Part shown: piece after piece, positions 17,532-26,844 of the stretch | How positions within the stretch are numbered: position 1 is the first letter of the stretch | How the letters are laid out: every line of letters starts with the position of its first letter | Assembly: GCA_964498095.1 (NCBI GenBank) | Contig: CAZCFY010000003.1 | Coordinates: 158,822-222,821, forward strand | Direction: 5' to 3' | DNA from: SG-bin7 sp964498095 | GTDB taxonomy: Bacteria; Bdellovibrionota; Bdellovibrionia; Bdellovibrionales; SG-bin7 | DNA: 64,000 nt | The notes under the pieces: generated by a model | The model's input: only the letters and a program-made list of their open reading frames with translations | Told to the model about the DNA's origin: nothing | The model's database searches: none | Translations under genes and position numbers: made by a program

Positions 17532-17679
17532 GACAGCTCCCTGGTTCGCTCTATTGCCAATCTAGTGAGCATAAACTATACCCAATTTTACATTGTAATT
17601 TCAGATAGTTAACTTAGATTCCTTGTACAAAGATTTAACAGATGTTTACTCCGTTTTGGCCCTATGGTAACCACATCGG

Positions 17680-18459
17680 ATGCAAATTTTGGATATAAAA
17701 GAGACCCGCTCTGGCTTTAGCTTCTTTCATTTACGGCCCGAAAAAATCGCCCTGCCTGCTATTGCTTTTGATAAGGAACTTTTGCTTAGGTCAACGTTGG
17801 CTCAAACAGTTATAAATTATAATAAAGACGAAATTAGCTTTGCTGACCTTCTTTTTGAAATCTATCCTGATCTTAGCCTAACGGAGTTAGCGCTTGTAAT
17901 GGAAGATTTGCATAAACTGAAATTAGATTATTTTGCCGCAGTATTAGCGAAGTATAATCTCGGTTATAATGAAAATTTGGTTTTAGTTTTACAAGCCCTA
18001 CTGCGCCAGCCACCAAAATTTAAATTATGGTCTCATGAAAGACGCCTGGCCCCTCGCGATTTGGCGGCCTTGCGTCTGCCACTGGGTGAAAGCTTTCACC
18101 CCATTTTAGAAAAAATCGCGGCCTTGCAATGTACCCGGCAAGTCGGGGCCCAAATTCTTGAACTCGCGGCCGAAATATTTTTAATGGGAAATTCTCTTAC
18201 GGGAATATTAGATTCCGCAACATCCGGGGAAAAGTGGTTAGGCGAATTAAAAAGGATTCGGTATCCCCAGACCACAACCAATGACACGCAGATGCACCGA
18301 AAAATTAAGGAACTACCGTGGCCAAGTCACATTGAAGCCGAGTGGCAGCGCCGGGGTGATCAGACGGGCCTTCAAATTAAGTTTTTTGCGCCGTCGGAAA
18401 CAGAACTTACCCGCCGCTTAGAGGGCATAAAAAACATTAAAAATATATGGACCAATTAA
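17680..18459 (+). CDS. Unknown protein, partner of the SplB-like gene
   Basis: A 259-residue cytosolic protein, helical and Leu-rich, with no recognised motif. It overlaps the radical-SAM gene by 13 bp, so the two are translated together and probably work together. No clear Shine-Dalgarno precedes the ATG. In the 148-bp divergent gap an 11-nt palindrome (TTACA-T-TGTAA, 17588-17598) resembles the half-sites found before the GNAT gene. Confidence 0.55.
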   Translation: MQILDIKETRSGFSFFHLRPEKIALPAIAFDKELLLRSTLAQTVINYNKDEISFADLLFEIYPDLSLTELALVMEDLHKLKLDYFAAVLAKYNLGYNENLVLVLQALLRQPPKFKLWSHERRLAPRDLAALRLPLGESFHPILEKIAALQCTRQVGAQILELAAEIFLMGNSLTGILDSATSGEKWLGELKRIRYPQTTTNDTQMHRKIKELPWPSHIEAEWQRRGDQTGLQIKFFAPSETELTRRLEGIKNIKNIWTN

Positions 18460-19556
18460 GCCAACAGATCGAACGGATTTATATCAATAAAAACGCGCAA
18501 AATAGCGCCGTTGCCGAAAGAGTTTGGTCGCTTTTTCCGGCAAGTAAGATCGCCATCGTAGAATCCGAACCTTTGGCAGAGCGCCGGGGACAAATGTCGG
18601 CGGGGGAATTTAATCAAAGTAAGCGTCTATTGTATGTCACCCGCTTTCCCGGCCAGTTTTTCAAACAGTGTCCCGGTTTTAAGCCTGGCTTAATATGCTG
18701 CAATTATTTTGTCTTAAATCTTGGTCTACAGTGCAATATGAACTGTAGCTATTGCTATCTGCAGAGTTACTTGAATAGTCCGATGATGACTATTTATAGT
18801 AATATCGACGAAGCGATCCAACAGATGCGCGAACTTGCCGAAAAATATCCCGAAAAATCATTTCGCGTCGGGACCGGTGAAACAATTGATTCTTTAAGTC
18901 TTGATCCAATTACTCTTTACTCCCGGCATCTTATTACCTTTTTTAATCAATACCCGAAATGGTCACTTGAATTAAAAACGAAGTCCAAAAACGTAGAGCA
19001 GTTTTTAGACATTAATCACGTCGGAAATACCGTGGTAAGCTGGTCCATAAATCCCCAGGCAGTAATTTCTAGCGAAGAACATGGGACCGCGACTCTTATA
19101 GACCGGTTAACAGCGGCCCGCGCCTGCCGGGACCGCGGTTTTCAAATAGGGTTCCACCTTGACCCCTTAATATGGCATCCCGATTGGGAAAAAAACTACG
19201 CGGAATTAGTTGGTCTCGTCACTTCACATTTTAAACCCGAAGATATCGCGCACATTTCGCTGGGAGCTTTGCGGTTTGTCCCGGAACAAAGGGCAATTAT
19301 GCGGGAACGATTTGGTATGAAAAGCCTGGTAACCTCTGCCGAAATGTTTCCCGGTCCTGATGGAAAAATGCGCTACGATGGCCGATTACGCGCCCAAATG
19401 TTTGATAAAATATTAAAACTTTTTCGAAGTGACAGTCCATCCTGGAAAGTGCTCTTGTGCATGGAAACACCGGAAACTTGGATTTCTCACCTAAATACTA
19501 ATCCCCGTCACGTCCGGGAAATTCGCGAATTCTTTCAACCATTGCCGCATAGTTAA
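18447..19556 (+). CDS. Spore photoproduct lyase-like radical SAM protein
   Basis: A 369-residue protein with the radical-SAM cluster motif C96-x3-C100-x2-C103 followed by Y-L-Q, preceded by C-C-N-Y-F-V-L-N-L-G, as in the SPL (SplB) family that repairs 5-thyminyl-5,6-dihydrothymine. Other SPL-like stretches: R-V-G-T-G-E-T-I-D-S-L, F-H-L-D-P-L-I-W-H-P-D-W, and S-L-G-A-L-R-F. SPL-like proteins also occur in non-spore-forming bacteria with unknown substrates, so repair of spore photoproduct is not assured. It is in a bicistronic unit with the preceding gene. Confidence 0.8.
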   Translation: MDQLSQQIERIYINKNAQNSAVAERVWSLFPASKIAIVESEPLAERRGQMSAGEFNQSKRLLYVTRFPGQFFKQCPGFKPGLICCNYFVLNLGLQCNMNCSYCYLQSYLNSPMMTIYSNIDEAIQQMRELAEKYPEKSFRVGTGETIDSLSLDPITLYSRHLITFFNQYPKWSLELKTKSKNVEQFLDINHVGNTVVSWSINPQAVISSEEHGTATLIDRLTAARACRDRGFQIGFHLDPLIWHPDWEKNYAELVGLVTSHFKPEDIAHISLGALRFVPEQRAIMRERFGMKSLVTSAEMFPGPDGKMRYDGRLRAQMFDKILKLFRSDSPSWKVLLCMETPETWISHLNTNPRHVREIREFFQPLPHS

Positions 19557-20488
19557 AAAGCTAAGAGTAGATACGCGAGAATTCCACTTATCCACGCTAG
19601 CGAAGATGCTAGCGGCCGGTCTTTGTTGCGTTGGGAATTAAGACTGGCGAGCTCCGAGGAAATAAATTCTGGCTCAATCTTGCGCTGCAATTCCTCTTCC
19701 AAAGCTAAATTATCTTTTAAGTGTTTAAGCTCCAGCGGAAACCGCGCCAAATCTCCTTCGGCTAATTCTTTGGCATTTTTTGCCCGCAGAATTTCAACAA
19801 TAGCATGGATGCCCTCAAGCCTTAAGACTCTGCCTTCGGCGACCACGTTTAAACGCCCACCCTCCGCAAACAGCGGCTCCAGGTTTATGCGCGTTAGCTT
19901 AATCCACTGCACCTGGTCCCCTTCCATGATTTTTGTCTTTGCACCGACTTCAATTTTAGCGAGTAGTTTACTATTTTCGTCATACACGGCTTGGCCAACG
20001 ATCGGATCAACAATTTGCACCCCTTGGTAAGGGAATGATGCGACGAAATCATTAGCCAACGAAACAGCCGCTTTGGATAGCTGCTTTCCTAATCTCACGG
20101 ACTGGTGCAGTTGTAATTGTTGGCGCCAAAAAAGACTGCCGTCCTCGCCGCTATAGACCATCATTTTAAGAGAGTTTTTTATCATAAAAGTAACGACTAG
20201 CGCGTGCGCATCCAAAAGCTTTCCTAAAATTATCGCGTCTGCGGGAGTTAGAGCTCCACGGGGCTGGAATACATCTTTTTTTTGCATGAAGTACTTACTG
20301 GCCAAAAGAAACCTCTTATTAGCCGTAAAGCGTTCCCGCACATCCCACCAAGCCTCTTCAGCGGCTTGCGCGAACTCTTCGGGCGCTTGAATTGGAAAGA
20401 CAACTATGCGGCGAATGACACCATATTCTTCGGCGCGCAAATTCCCGCAAAAAATGGAAAAAAATAAGAAAAATCCAATGAGACGCAT
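19553..20488 (-). CDS. Exported protein with C-terminal membrane anchor, function unknown
   Basis: A 311-residue protein with a signal peptide (cut near NLRA/EEY) and a C-terminal hydrophobic helix (S-L-A-W-I-S-G-I-L-A-Y-L-L-L-A-F). The middle has alternating strands, including V-V-F-P-I near 30 and a beta-rich region around 170-235 that could be a small SH3/FlgT-like fold. I do not recognise the family. Convergent with and overlapping SplB by 4 bp. Confidence 0.55.
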   Translation of the reverse strand: MRLIGFFLFFSIFCGNLRAEEYGVIRRIVVFPIQAPEEFAQAAEEAWWDVRERFTANKRFLLASKYFMQKKDVFQPRGALTPADAIILGKLLDAHALVVTFMIKNSLKMMVYSGEDGSLFWRQQLQLHQSVRLGKQLSKAAVSLANDFVASFPYQGVQIVDPIVGQAVYDENSKLLAKIEVGAKTKIMEGDQVQWIKLTRINLEPLFAEGGRLNVVAEGRVLRLEGIHAIVEILRAKNAKELAEGDLARFPLELKHLKDNLALEEELQRKIEPEFISSELASLNSQRNKDRPLASSLAWISGILAYLLLAF

Positions 20489-20542
20489 TCAAAGTTTTAT
20501 CGGAATTTTTAGCACTGAATTAAAGTGAGACCAGTTCTTAGT

Positions 20543-21289
20543 CTAGCCCGGTTTGCGCGGTTTACCGTGACCGGAACCCAATAGCAATGGGCGCACGGGA
20601 CGGTCGAAAAGATCGATAAATTTAGAAAAGAAATTATGACTGAGCTCTTGAGCCCTTCCCATATATTTGTCGGTGGCGGCCAGGATTGGCCCGGGGGATA
20701 TACCCGCGCTATCATCGGGATGCTTTAGCCAGCGGTGAATCATAGGCTCGTCGACTTCCAAATGAAATTGCAGCCCATAAACTTTTTCGCCGTAGCGAAA
20801 GGCCTGCGAAGGGCAAACTTTAGATTTTGCCAAATGCACGGCCGACTTTGGAATATCAAAAGTATCGCCGTGCATTTGAAAGACCGTCTCGGCTTGACCG
20901 AAATGATTCATCAAGGGATCACTTACGCCATCGGCCGTCAGATGAACCGCGCACCACCCCGTTTCTTTCTCGGTATGTTTTCGCACTTCCGCGCCAAGTA
21001 CGTGCGCCAAGATCTGAGCGCCCAAGCATATTCCTAGAATCGGGATGTTTTTCTTTAGCGCCTGTTCGATTAACTCCATTTCCACTTTGATATGCGTGTA
21101 CTTATCCGCTTCGTAGACACCCATTTGACCGCCCAAAACAATTAGCCCGCCATATTTTTCTATGGAAGGCTTAATATCGGGATGACGTTCAAAATTTATG
21201 TAGCGGACACGAAAGCGGTGCTCTTTGAGTAACGGATTTAATGTGCCAAGAATTTCGCGGGCGACATGCTGAAATACAAGAACCTTCAC
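20543..21289 (-). CDS. Class I glutamine amidotransferase (GMP-synthase-like) protein
   Basis: A 248-residue single-domain GATase. Nucleophile C88 in G-I-C-L-G-A-Q, and the His/Glu pair in L-Q-F-H-L-E-V-D near residue 177. Stand-alone proteins of this type include gamma-glutamyl-peptide hydrolases and cryptic amidotransferases; no synthase partner is adjacent. It starts with GTG overlapping the DUF429 stop (GTGA) and is the last gene of the seven-gene operon. Confidence 0.85.
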   Translation of the reverse strand: MKVLVFQHVAREILGTLNPLLKEHRFRVRYINFERHPDIKPSIEKYGGLIVLGGQMGVYEADKYTHIKVEMELIEQALKKNIPILGICLGAQILAHVLGAEVRKHTEKETGWCAVHLTADGVSDPLMNHFGQAETVFQMHGDTFDIPKSAVHLAKSKVCPSQAFRYGEKVYGLQFHLEVDEPMIHRWLKHPDDSAGISPGPILAATDKYMGRAQELSHNFFSKFIDLFDRPVRPLLLGSGHGKPRKPG

Positions 21290-22146
21290 CTGAGTCCCAC
21301 AAAATTAATATCTGGCTTGGGAACCGATATCCATGTCTCTGATTTTGGGAACCCGGCCGGGCGCGGCTCACATTGGTCTTGATCCGAAAGATAGGCCGTT
21401 AGACCACAAATGAGGGCATCAAATGCGTCAGCCTGTTGCGCCATTGTACGTAGATCTTGCTCATAGATAAAGAGGAGACCCGAGTCGACAAACTTCTTTA
21501 AAATGGTAAGTCTATTTTCTTCGCCTTCGGCCGAATGTTTTACGAAACTTAACGTACCTTTGGAAATACCTAACGCGTGGCCAATGCGCCATAACGAAAG
21601 CGGCGGAAAAACTTCTATCGCGTCGACTTTGAGACGGCGCAAAAGAAAATGGGCACGAGCTAAAAGCGGTGCTTGGTTAGCCCCTAAAGCGTCTCCGGGA
21701 AAAAATGCTTTTTCCATTTCCTGAGCTAAAAACAGTTCCGAACAGCGTTGGGTATAGGGCGAAAAAATTTTATTGGGCTTTTTACTTTTGCCGCGCTTTT
21801 TATGCCAGCGCCACATCCATTTAATTTCGGGCTCCGTGCAATTTTCGTAACCGGGACAGGGAATATTACAGCGAATACATTTCGGCCAAGAAAGCGGGGC
21901 ATCGATAGCCAGAGAACTTACTGGAGCTTCTGAAACCGTTAACAAATGATGGAGTTTAGAGTCAGAAGACTGATCCTTTTCCGGGCCGATCTGGCTATGT
22001 AAACGGCTTAAAAATACTTTTTTGTGCATGGGATAAAACTCTAAAATTGCCATGCAGGTTTTGTCGGATTTAGAGCCGCCCAAATGCAGCCCGATATAGC
22101 GCTTAATTTGTGAATCTGGGGTCTTCTTGGTGCGGCGTTTAGACAT
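21286..22146 (-). CDS. DUF429-type RNase H-fold protein
   Basis: The frame is open further upstream, but the Met at 22146 overlaps the preceding stop by 8 bp and gives a natural start (M-S-K-R-R-T-K-K), so it is chosen; 286 residues. G-L-H-L-G-G-S-K near 19 and I-D-A-P-L-S-W-P near 70, with D-A-F-D-A-L near 240, match the acidic sites of the DUF429 predicted nuclease fold. A Cys-rich stretch C-I-R-C-N-I-P-C and another Cys follow. Function unknown. Flanked by GHMP kinase and GATase in the same operon. Confidence 0.65.
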   Translation of the reverse strand: MSKRRTKKTPDSQIKRYIGLHLGGSKSDKTCMAILEFYPMHKKVFLSRLHSQIGPEKDQSSDSKLHHLLTVSEAPVSSLAIDAPLSWPKCIRCNIPCPGYENCTEPEIKWMWRWHKKRGKSKKPNKIFSPYTQRCSELFLAQEMEKAFFPGDALGANQAPLLARAHFLLRRLKVDAIEVFPPLSLWRIGHALGISKGTLSFVKHSAEGEENRLTILKKFVDSGLLFIYEQDLRTMAQQADAFDALICGLTAYLSDQDQCEPRPAGFPKSETWISVPKPDINFVGLR

Positions 22147-23125
22147 TGACGGCCTGAGTTTCCAAAACTTGAAAGCCGGCGGTGGTAATCGCTTGTGCAA
22201 TATCGGATTTAATGTCAGGACGGCTCCAGACCATAACACACCCACCGCCTCCGGCGCCGCAAATTTTAATGGCGTCAGCACCGGCATCCAGAGAAACTTT
22301 TCTTAGTCTTTCAATCTCGGGACTCGTAAACGCCGAGGTCAGCTGGATTCGGCAGTCATATTCTTTGTTAAAAATCTTTTTTAAGTCATTAACTTCATTC
22401 TTTTCAAGTTTTTCATACAGCTCTAAAGCCACGTCGCGAATTCCGCGCAAGGCCCGTAACGTTACTTCATTGCCGACGACGGCGTTCTTCATGACTTCAA
22501 AATTATTTAAGCCCGAATGATGAGGACGCCCGGTATAAACTAAAGTCGCATGATCGTTATAAAAGTCAGGTTTTATTTTAGGCCGGCTAATCTCAAATCC
22601 CATGGGGGAAAAACGAATGGCATTGATCCCACCTTGAATTGCCGGCACATAATCTTGTACTCCGGTGGGTGTGCGCAAAATAGTTGCCTCTAAATTGTGA
22701 CCGATGCTCACCATTTCTTTTATTTCAATTTTCCTGGACATGGCCTGGCTAAATGTTTTCATTACACTTACGGATAAACTTGAGCTCCCGCCAAGACCGC
22801 CGCCTAAAGGACTCTGTGAATTTGTGGTAATATCAAATCCCCACTCGGGCCGCCAAAAGGCAGCATGGACACGGTAAAAATGCAGCTCAGGCCGGGTATC
22901 GGTAATAAACTCATCCCAATTGGCAAATTTATGCTGGAACTTCTGATCGCGGCTCGCAACGTGAATCTCTTTATCGTCGCGAATTTTAATTTCGCATTCG
23001 GTAAAAATACTTATGGCCACATTAATGGTAATGCAATTGTCGACGAAACAGTTGAGAGGCCAAAGATCGAGTGTGCCGCCAGCCAAATCTACGCGTGTGG
23101 GAGATTTGGCTTTAAATGTCTTCAT
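22139..23125 (-). CDS. GHMP-family sugar/metabolite kinase
   Basis: A 328-residue cytosolic kinase. The N-terminal S-P-T-R-V-D-L-A-G-G-T-L-D-L is the substrate-binding motif; S-P-L-G-G-G-L-G-G-S-S-S is the ATP-binding motif; I-C-G-A-G-G-G-G-C is the C-terminal motif. The overall pattern is nearest to HddA/galactokinase-type enzymes, but the substrate cannot be read. It starts with ATGA overlapping the DUF4340 stop. Confidence 0.85.
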   Translation of the reverse strand: MKTFKAKSPTRVDLAGGTLDLWPLNCFVDNCITINVAISIFTECEIKIRDDKEIHVASRDQKFQHKFANWDEFITDTRPELHFYRVHAAFWRPEWGFDITTNSQSPLGGGLGGSSSLSVSVMKTFSQAMSRKIEIKEMVSIGHNLEATILRTPTGVQDYVPAIQGGINAIRFSPMGFEISRPKIKPDFYNDHATLVYTGRPHHSGLNNFEVMKNAVVGNEVTLRALRGIRDVALELYEKLEKNEVNDLKKIFNKEYDCRIQLTSAFTSPEIERLRKVSLDAGADAIKICGAGGGGCVMVWSRPDIKSDIAQAITTAGFQVLETQAVNV

Positions 23126-24495
23126 AAAGATTTCCCGTCGGTTTTGGCGGGTTCTTTTATAATTTTCTCCAGCAGCAAGTCGTCTATTTTTGAAGATTTC
23201 AATACCAGGTTCTCTTTAGCTAAATTTGTCCTGGTATAGATAAATCGGTCAGGCCCCTCGACAAACTTTTCTCCGATGCTAAAATCTAAAACCGCCTTCC
23301 CTGTTTGATCTTTTAACGTTAGCCGTGATTGCGGTGGATTTAAGCCTTTGACGGCATCCTGACTCGTTAGATAGCGATCAACCGCTAAATCACGCAGCTT
23401 GCCGACTAACGAGTTTAGGATTGCCTGATCGACTTCTTTAGCTTTTTCCGTCCCGGCCATCTTCCATTGGTCTTTGGCTTTTTCCAAAGTGACCTTTAAA
23501 TTAGGGCTACTGACTTCTAGCCGTGTGACGGTTGATTCATCAAAGGTAAACGGAAACTTTTTATCACGGAAGTCAGAAAGTGTTTTTTGTAGTGGTGCGA
23601 TCATTGCAGTGGTTACTTCGTAAATTATTGGCCTCTGACTTGTGACCAAAAATACCTTTTGATCTTTAATTTTAGCGAGAACTTCAATCTCCTTTTTCTC
23701 GGCGGTCAGACGTAACCGCAATGTGGGCTTATCAAGCCCAAATTTATTTTTATCCGTCGCCGACGCAGAATCGCTGGCAAAATCATGGGCCTTAACGTAC
23801 TTAAGTGCCGAAATCCAATCCGTAATGGCTTTGGGATCAAGTTTTAGCTCTCGATTAGCCGGATTTATCCAGTTTTCAGCCGCTTTTTCTAAAACCGTTT
23901 CGGGTTTTCCCTCTACCTGGACGGCAAATTTATTTGGGTTTAGGTCACCGAGAATTTCTTTGCCGCGAAATTCTTTTAATGGTTTATCAAGTACGTCCCC
24001 AAACGTCGAAGACGCCAGTAGCACTTCACTACGTCCATCGATCATGATGTGATATTGACGGCCATCAAAAGTCTTTTGCGAACTGACTTTGATTTTTTTG
24101 CTGGCCTTAGGAGTCTTTATCTCGATAAATCCCGAGGCCGCATCAAAGCCATAGTTCTTGGGGTCAAAACTTGTTCCTTCATCGGCTTTTATGGGCTCTT
24201 CTTTTTCACTCATTAAGGTGGATACCAATGATTCCACCGTATATTTGTCAGCCGTTTCACTAAGCGGGGACGTTAAATTCCAAACCCCTTCGGTTTTGAC
24301 AAGCTCAATGTCCGTTGTCCCCTTTTGCCAACGAACGCCGGTGACTTCGTCCTCTTTAAAATCCCGAAGGAGCTTAATCCCTTCGGTTTCCAGCAATTTT
24401 TCTTCTTGCGCCTTCTTAAATTCAAAAAAATAAGTGTAGGCACCAATGGCTAAAACCAAAACCGCAAAAATATAGGTGCTACTAAATTTCTTCAC
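23122..24495 (-). CDS. DUF4340 protein
   Basis: A 457-residue protein with one N-terminal membrane helix (about 7-24) and tandem beta/helix repeats of the DUF4340 type (T-V-E-S-L-V-S-T-L, L-G-D-L-N-P-N-K-F-A-V-Q-V). It starts with GTG overlapping the GldG-like stop. DUF4340 proteins are usually encoded with GldF/GldG-type ABC transporter parts, as here. Molecular role unknown. Confidence 0.8.
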   Translation of the reverse strand: MKKFSSTYIFAVLVLAIGAYTYFFEFKKAQEEKLLETEGIKLLRDFKEDEVTGVRWQKGTTDIELVKTEGVWNLTSPLSETADKYTVESLVSTLMSEKEEPIKADEGTSFDPKNYGFDAASGFIEIKTPKASKKIKVSSQKTFDGRQYHIMIDGRSEVLLASSTFGDVLDKPLKEFRGKEILGDLNPNKFAVQVEGKPETVLEKAAENWINPANRELKLDPKAITDWISALKYVKAHDFASDSASATDKNKFGLDKPTLRLRLTAEKKEIEVLAKIKDQKVFLVTSQRPIIYEVTTAMIAPLQKTLSDFRDKKFPFTFDESTVTRLEVSSPNLKVTLEKAKDQWKMAGTEKAKEVDQAILNSLVGKLRDLAVDRYLTSQDAVKGLNPPQSRLTLKDQTGKAVLDFSIGEKFVEGPDRFIYTRTNLAKENLVLKSSKIDDLLLEKIIKEPAKTDGKSL

Positions 24496-26066
24496 GCCGT
24501 TCTCCTACGGAACCAAATCACGGTACCGCTAATAAAAAGTAAAATTGACAGCGGCACATAGACACCCAAAACTAACAGATAAAGTTTATTTTGTGGCAAC
24601 ACTATATTGACGCCTTTGGGGGTTTTAGGGCGGATGCTTACGAGGTCCGTATCCTTACTGAGAGCGGCTACGGCATTTAGCGCAAGATTGCGGTTGGGAT
24701 CTTGACGGAATAAACCGCCAAAAAACATATCGCTATCGCCAAACACGACCATATTAAATTCCTTTTGATCGGGAGCTGCGGCTTTGCCGCCTTCGGGAAA
24801 CTTGCCTTTTACTTCCATCGCAACGACATGAGGGCCTTGATTTTCTTTCGTAATCCCAATGTCGCTACCATTTTTTGGCAGATCTTTTAACACCAGGCTC
24901 ACTTGGCTTGTCTTTATGATGTCATCTAATATCAGACCGGCGGGCGCGGGATTTACACGCTTAAGAGCACTGGCCATATTAAATAGAATCCGGTCATTCC
25001 CGGAGCGCAGTCCTTTAACCGCCTGACTGATGCTGCTAAATTCCATCCCCACGGAGATAGTGATGCTGCCTAACTGCTGACCGATGGCATCTAGCAAATA
25101 AGTGTTTGTAAAATCAATGCCGAATTCCTTCAAAAAAGGCGCGAGATTATGTTTTAATCCTGGATCAACTGCGATTAAAAAATTCCCGCCGGCTTTGGCG
25201 TAGTCGCGCAAACTTTTTAGCTCGTTTTCCAAAAATAAGTTCTTGGGTCCAATAATTGCCACGACATTGGCATCATCAGGAACTTTTTTTAGCGTCATCA
25301 AATCCAAGGATTTAACTTCGTAGGCGTTGTCATTGAGGGCTTCTTTAAATTCGCTGATATCAGGATTACGATCCGGACTTGAGTCCGGCTCTAGCGACCA
25401 TTCGCCATGGCCCTTGGTAAAATAAATCGCCTTCTTTTTGTCGCGGCTCGCGTTGATAAGCGCCGTTGTCATCCCCTGCTCATCGAGCGTATTTAGGCGG
25501 CTTTTTCGCCCATTATATACGATAACGGCGGTCGCTTTAGGGGTATTTATTCCAAACTCTTTGGCTTGCGCGGGGGCGGTCAATGAATTTACCGCTTCAA
25601 ATTTAATTTCGCGTTTTTTCTCTTGATAAAGTGCCACGACATCGCGAAACGCAATTTTGTCGCGCTGATTGTCACGATCCCGCGGATCATAAAAAAGCTT
25701 AACTTGAATTTCGTCTTTCATCCCGGCCAAGATTTTTGAGCTTTGATCGGAGAGGGAATTTAAGCCCTCTGTCGTCATATCAAAAGTTTTGTTATGGCGA
25801 AATGTCATATAGTTTATCGACATCAGCAGAGCCAACGTTAAGAGTATCAACGCTCCCATATTCATACCGTGTTTAGTCGTGCGCATCGTAAGAAATTCCC
25901 AATAAAGAGCGCGGTCTTTAACGAGAGACACGACGACAAGCACCCCAGCCGCGATGACCACATATATTAGCGCTGGATGCCAAGTACTTAAAATAAATTT
26001 AAAGAAAGCGACGATACCCAAAAGCAAACCGGCAATGACCCATAATCCAATACCTAACCGACTCAT
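24492..26066 (-). CDS. GldG-like ABC transporter auxiliary protein (ABC_transp_aux)
   Basis: A 524-residue membrane protein with two or three N-terminal helices, a long extracytoplasmic domain (K-V-K-L-F-Y-D near 120, G-H-G-E-W near 210) and a C-terminal helix before W-F-R-R-R. An in-frame TTG at 26090 exists, but GGAGG lies 6 nt before the ATG at 26066 and this ATG follows the permease stop by one base, so 26066 is preferred. It is homologous in plan to GldG of Bacteroidetes gliding systems; here it probably assists a Gld-type exporter rather than gliding. Confidence 0.82.
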   Translation of the reverse strand: MSRLGIGLWVIAGLLLGIVAFFKFILSTWHPALIYVVIAAGVLVVVSLVKDRALYWEFLTMRTTKHGMNMGALILLTLALLMSINYMTFRHNKTFDMTTEGLNSLSDQSSKILAGMKDEIQVKLFYDPRDRDNQRDKIAFRDVVALYQEKKREIKFEAVNSLTAPAQAKEFGINTPKATAVIVYNGRKSRLNTLDEQGMTTALINASRDKKKAIYFTKGHGEWSLEPDSSPDRNPDISEFKEALNDNAYEVKSLDLMTLKKVPDDANVVAIIGPKNLFLENELKSLRDYAKAGGNFLIAVDPGLKHNLAPFLKEFGIDFTNTYLLDAIGQQLGSITISVGMEFSSISQAVKGLRSGNDRILFNMASALKRVNPAPAGLILDDIIKTSQVSLVLKDLPKNGSDIGITKENQGPHVVAMEVKGKFPEGGKAAAPDQKEFNMVVFGDSDMFFGGLFRQDPNRNLALNAVAALSKDTDLVSIRPKTPKGVNIVLPQNKLYLLVLGVYVPLSILLFISGTVIWFRRRTA

Positions 26067-26067
26067 G

Positions 26068-26844
26068 CTACCTCCATCTTGCCGACTCAACTACACGTTG
26101 AGTTAAAAAACAATTTAAGCCAATCACGCTTAAGAAAAACATAATTGACGTAAGTTTGATTGTACCTTTAACAAAGCCTTTAAAAAAATGTTCACCCACG
26201 GACAGATACTCGAAAATCGCAATCATAGTGGGCGAATCCGTCATTTCTGTCGCCGAACCCACAAACCAAAACATCAGGTTAAAAATAAAACCTAAAATAA
26301 CCGCCAGCAAAATAGAATTTGTTAGCGAAGAAGCGAACATGCCAATGGCGATATAAGAAGCCGTCAACAGCATTAAGCCCAAGTAAGCAGAGAAGAGTGG
26401 GCCCCATTGAACCTCAGCCACGCCGCCAAACCAAACGCTTAACGGATGAATTAACGAAACGAATACCAAAATCCAAGCGGCCGCTACCCCCGCGAGAAAT
26501 TTACCCATGACAATTTGCGTGCTATTCACTGGCGCCGTTAACAACAAGTCAAAAGTGTTTAGCTTTTTATCTTCCGTAAAAAACTTCATTGATATAGCCG
26601 GCACGGCGAATAACATCAGCAAATTTACCGTGGAAATGTGAAAGCCGAAAACTTGGTAATGGAGACTGCCGCCACCGCCGCCCTCCATGCCCATCATATG
26701 CTGGCTCTGCATGGCAAATTGTTTTAGAAAGGATGGAAACCATAATGCCCATATTCCCGAGCAAAGACTGGCTACCACGTAAAATAAGGGAGTCGTAATC
26801 AAGGCGCGCAAGTCCCGCCATGCAATCGTTAACGTACCTCTCAT
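26068..26844 (-). CDS. ABC transporter permease, GldF/NosY-like
   Basis: 258 residues with six hydrophobic segments and the typical I-A-W-R-D-L start of ABC-2 membrane proteins; F-T-E-D-K-K-L-N-T-F-D-L-L-L-T-A-P-V-N near 90-110 is the coupling region. It overlaps the ATPase gene at its start (ATGA) and is followed directly by the GldG-like gene. Confidence 0.88.
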   Translation of the reverse strand: MRGTLTIAWRDLRALITTPLFYVVASLCSGIWALWFPSFLKQFAMQSQHMMGMEGGGGGSLHYQVFGFHISTVNLLMLFAVPAISMKFFTEDKKLNTFDLLLTAPVNSTQIVMGKFLAGVAAAWILVFVSLIHPLSVWFGGVAEVQWGPLFSAYLGLMLLTASYIAIGMFASSLTNSILLAVILGFIFNLMFWFVGSATEMTDSPTMIAIFEYLSVGEHFFKGFVKGTIKLTSIMFFLSVIGLNCFLTQRVVESARWR

